DNA of 64,000 bases from Streptomyces sp. NBC_00390 (lineage in GTDB: Bacteria > Actinomycetota > Actinomycetes > Streptomycetales > Streptomycetaceae): contig NZ_CP107945.1 of the NCBI RefSeq assembly GCF_036057275.1, positions 7,006,001 to 7,070,000 on the forward strand, read 5' to 3'. Both the position numbers and the translations under genes were made by a program. Shown here piece after piece: positions 63,003 to 64,000 of the stretch (its first letter is position 1; the number at the start of each line of letters is the position of its first letter). A model generated the notes under the pieces. That model did not search any database. It was not told the DNA's origin and was given only the letters and a program-made list of their open reading frames with translations.

Positions 63003-63028
63003 AACGTCCGGTCGGCGGTAAAGATTCC
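63003..63028 (-). promoter_or_regulatory. SigR-type promoter of rbpA
   Basis: On the minus strand GGAAT (63028-63024) and GTT (63005-63003) are exactly 18 bp apart, the SigR consensus GGAAT-N18-GTT. The position, about 62 bp upstream of the rbpA start, fits the known SigR control of rbpA. Confidence 0.8.
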
Positions 63029-63207
63029 CGTTCCGGGTCATGCGTCGCCCGTCGTGCCGCTGCTTTCCCATTGCTTGGGGTACCCACCAGTGCCCGGTTT
63101 GTCACATCTGACAGAAAGTGTCACCCAGTGATTTCACTTCTTCCGCACGCAGTAACGGTCCGCCTGGCAGGCCAAAGGCGTACACTACCGGCCTTTCACT
63201 TCAACGT

Positions 63208-64000
63208 CTAAATCCGCTCCGGTACCGGGTTGCCCGCGGCAGCCACCGCGCGGCGCACCGGCACCCGTGCGAGCAGCACGAATCCGAGCGCGAAGAAGAT
63301 CACCAAGGAGATGATGGCGTCCCGGTAGCTGCCCGTCATCTGAAACGCGAGGCCGAACACCAGCGGGCCGAGCCAGCTGAGCCCCCGGTCGCTCATCTCG
63401 TAGGCCGAGAAGTACTCCGCCTCCTTGCCACGCGGCACCAGATGTGAGAACAGCGAACGCGAGAGCGCCTGGCTCCCGCCCAGTACCAGTCCGATCGCGG
63501 CCGCCAGCACGTAGAACCAGACCGGAGCGTGCGCGGGCAGGAAGTAGCCGGCGGCCAGGATCACGGTCCAGACGCCCAGCGAGCCGAGGATCGTCCGCTT
63601 CGCGCCGTACGTCCGTGCCAGCCGGCCCATCCCCAGCGCGCCCGCCACCGCCAGCACCTGGACCAGCAGCACCGCCGTGATCAGCGTCGTCTGGTCGAGG
63701 CCCAGTTCCTCGGAACCGTAGACCGAGGCCTGCGAGATCACGGTCTGCACGCCGTCGTTGTAGACGAGATACGCCAGCAGGAACGACAGCGTGAGCGGAT
63801 GGCGGCGCATGTCCCGCAGCGTCGCCATCAGCTGGCGCCAGCCCGATCCGACCGTGCCCTCGGCGCCCGGCGCGACGTGGCGGTCCCGCAGCCGGCGCAG
63901 CGGCACCAGCGTGAAGGCACCCCACCACAGGCCGGCGGAGGCGAGACAGATCCGCACCGCGTCGCCCTCGGAGAGCCCGAAGGTGTCGTGGCCCGAGTAG
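63208..64000 (-). CDS. MFS transporter, C-terminal part (partial)
   Basis: 264 codons are in the window and the reading frame continues past position 64000 with no start seen. At least seven membrane spans are visible, with FLLAYLVYNDGVQTVI, GMGRLARTYGAKRTILG and GGSQALSRSLFSHLVPRGKEAEYFSAYEM. The last motif is typical of the UMF1/Atg22-like MFS group. The cargo is unknown. The N-terminal half and any regulation lie outside the window. Confidence 0.88.
   Translation of the reverse strand, partial: YSGHDTFGLSEGDAVRICLASAGLWWGAFTLVPLRRLRDRHVAPGAEGTVGSGWRQLMATLRDMRRHPLTLSFLLAYLVYNDGVQTVISQASVYGSEELGLDQTTLITAVLLVQVLAVAGALGMGRLARTYGAKRTILGSLGVWTVILAAGYFLPAHAPVWFYVLAAAIGLVLGGSQALSRSLFSHLVPRGKEAEYFSAYEMSDRGLSWLGPLVFGLAFQMTGSYRDAIISLVIFFALGFVLLARVPVRRAVAAAGNPVPERI

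Noticed and set aside
1..64000. CRISPR array, insertion sequence or prophage
   Set aside because: No regularly spaced repeats, transposase, integrase or phage structural gene is present; the repeats found have 2-4 copies without spacers.

Overview
The window is 64 kb of very GC-rich DNA with GTG and TTG starts, short gene overlaps, a FMN riboswitch ahead of ribD, a conservon operon, a chitinase promoter with the classic 12-bp repeats, RbpA, sIHF and PriA without helicase motifs. Together these indicate the chromosomal core of a Streptomyces. From memory, many genes follow the order of the S. coelicolor chromosome from about SCO1480 (sIHF) down to SCO1420 (after rbpA). Non-core genes are set between these blocks. 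I see no insertion sequence, prophage, CRISPR array or rRNA.

Region by region. 0-11.5 kb holds housekeeping genes: pyrF, sIHF, gmk, rpoZ, coaBC, metK, priA, an HTH protein, fmt and rsmB. A cluster of tRNA-like fragments lies between metK and priA. 11.5-19 kb is a more variable block: a small membrane protein, a Fur/CatR-type repressor divergent from katG, a secreted GH5 glycosidase, and a secreted S41 peptidase gene broken by a frameshift. 19-24.4 kb holds rpe, a SorC-type regulator, guaB1, a SigB-family sigma factor and a convergent RsbW-like ATPase. 24.5-28.1 kb is a conservon (cvnA-cvnB-cvnC) with no cvnD after it.

28.3-33.1 kb is a catabolic cassette: amino-acid permease, Lrp/AsnC regulator, a DavA-like amidohydrolase and a DavB-like flavin monooxygenase. 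It probably oxidises L-lysine or L-arginine to the amide and then hydrolyses the amide. Two intergenic regions in the cassette carry the same triad of CGCAA motifs. 33-41.7 kb holds a DUF5995-like protein, a GH6 cellulase, a thioesterase, a divergent MFS/ROK pair with a shared operator candidate, a 231-bp tandem duplication over the 3' end of the ROK gene, and a large secreted GH18 chitinase.

41.8-47.5 kb is the riboflavin operon (FMN riboswitch, ribD, ribE, ribM, ribBA, ribH) running into hisE-hisG. 47.5-64 kb holds a PH-domain membrane protein, twin CNNM/HlyC-type proteins, an EccA-like AAA ATPase, a uridine-kinase-like protein, a secreted C39 peptidase, a 51-residue membrane protein, an acyl-CoA dehydrogenase, two small hypotheticals, a second Lrp regulator with an amidohydrolase, ppm1, fxsA, rbpA with a textbook SigR promoter, and the 3' part of a transporter cut by the window edge.

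All calls rest on reading the sequence and recalled family motifs; no database search was run.
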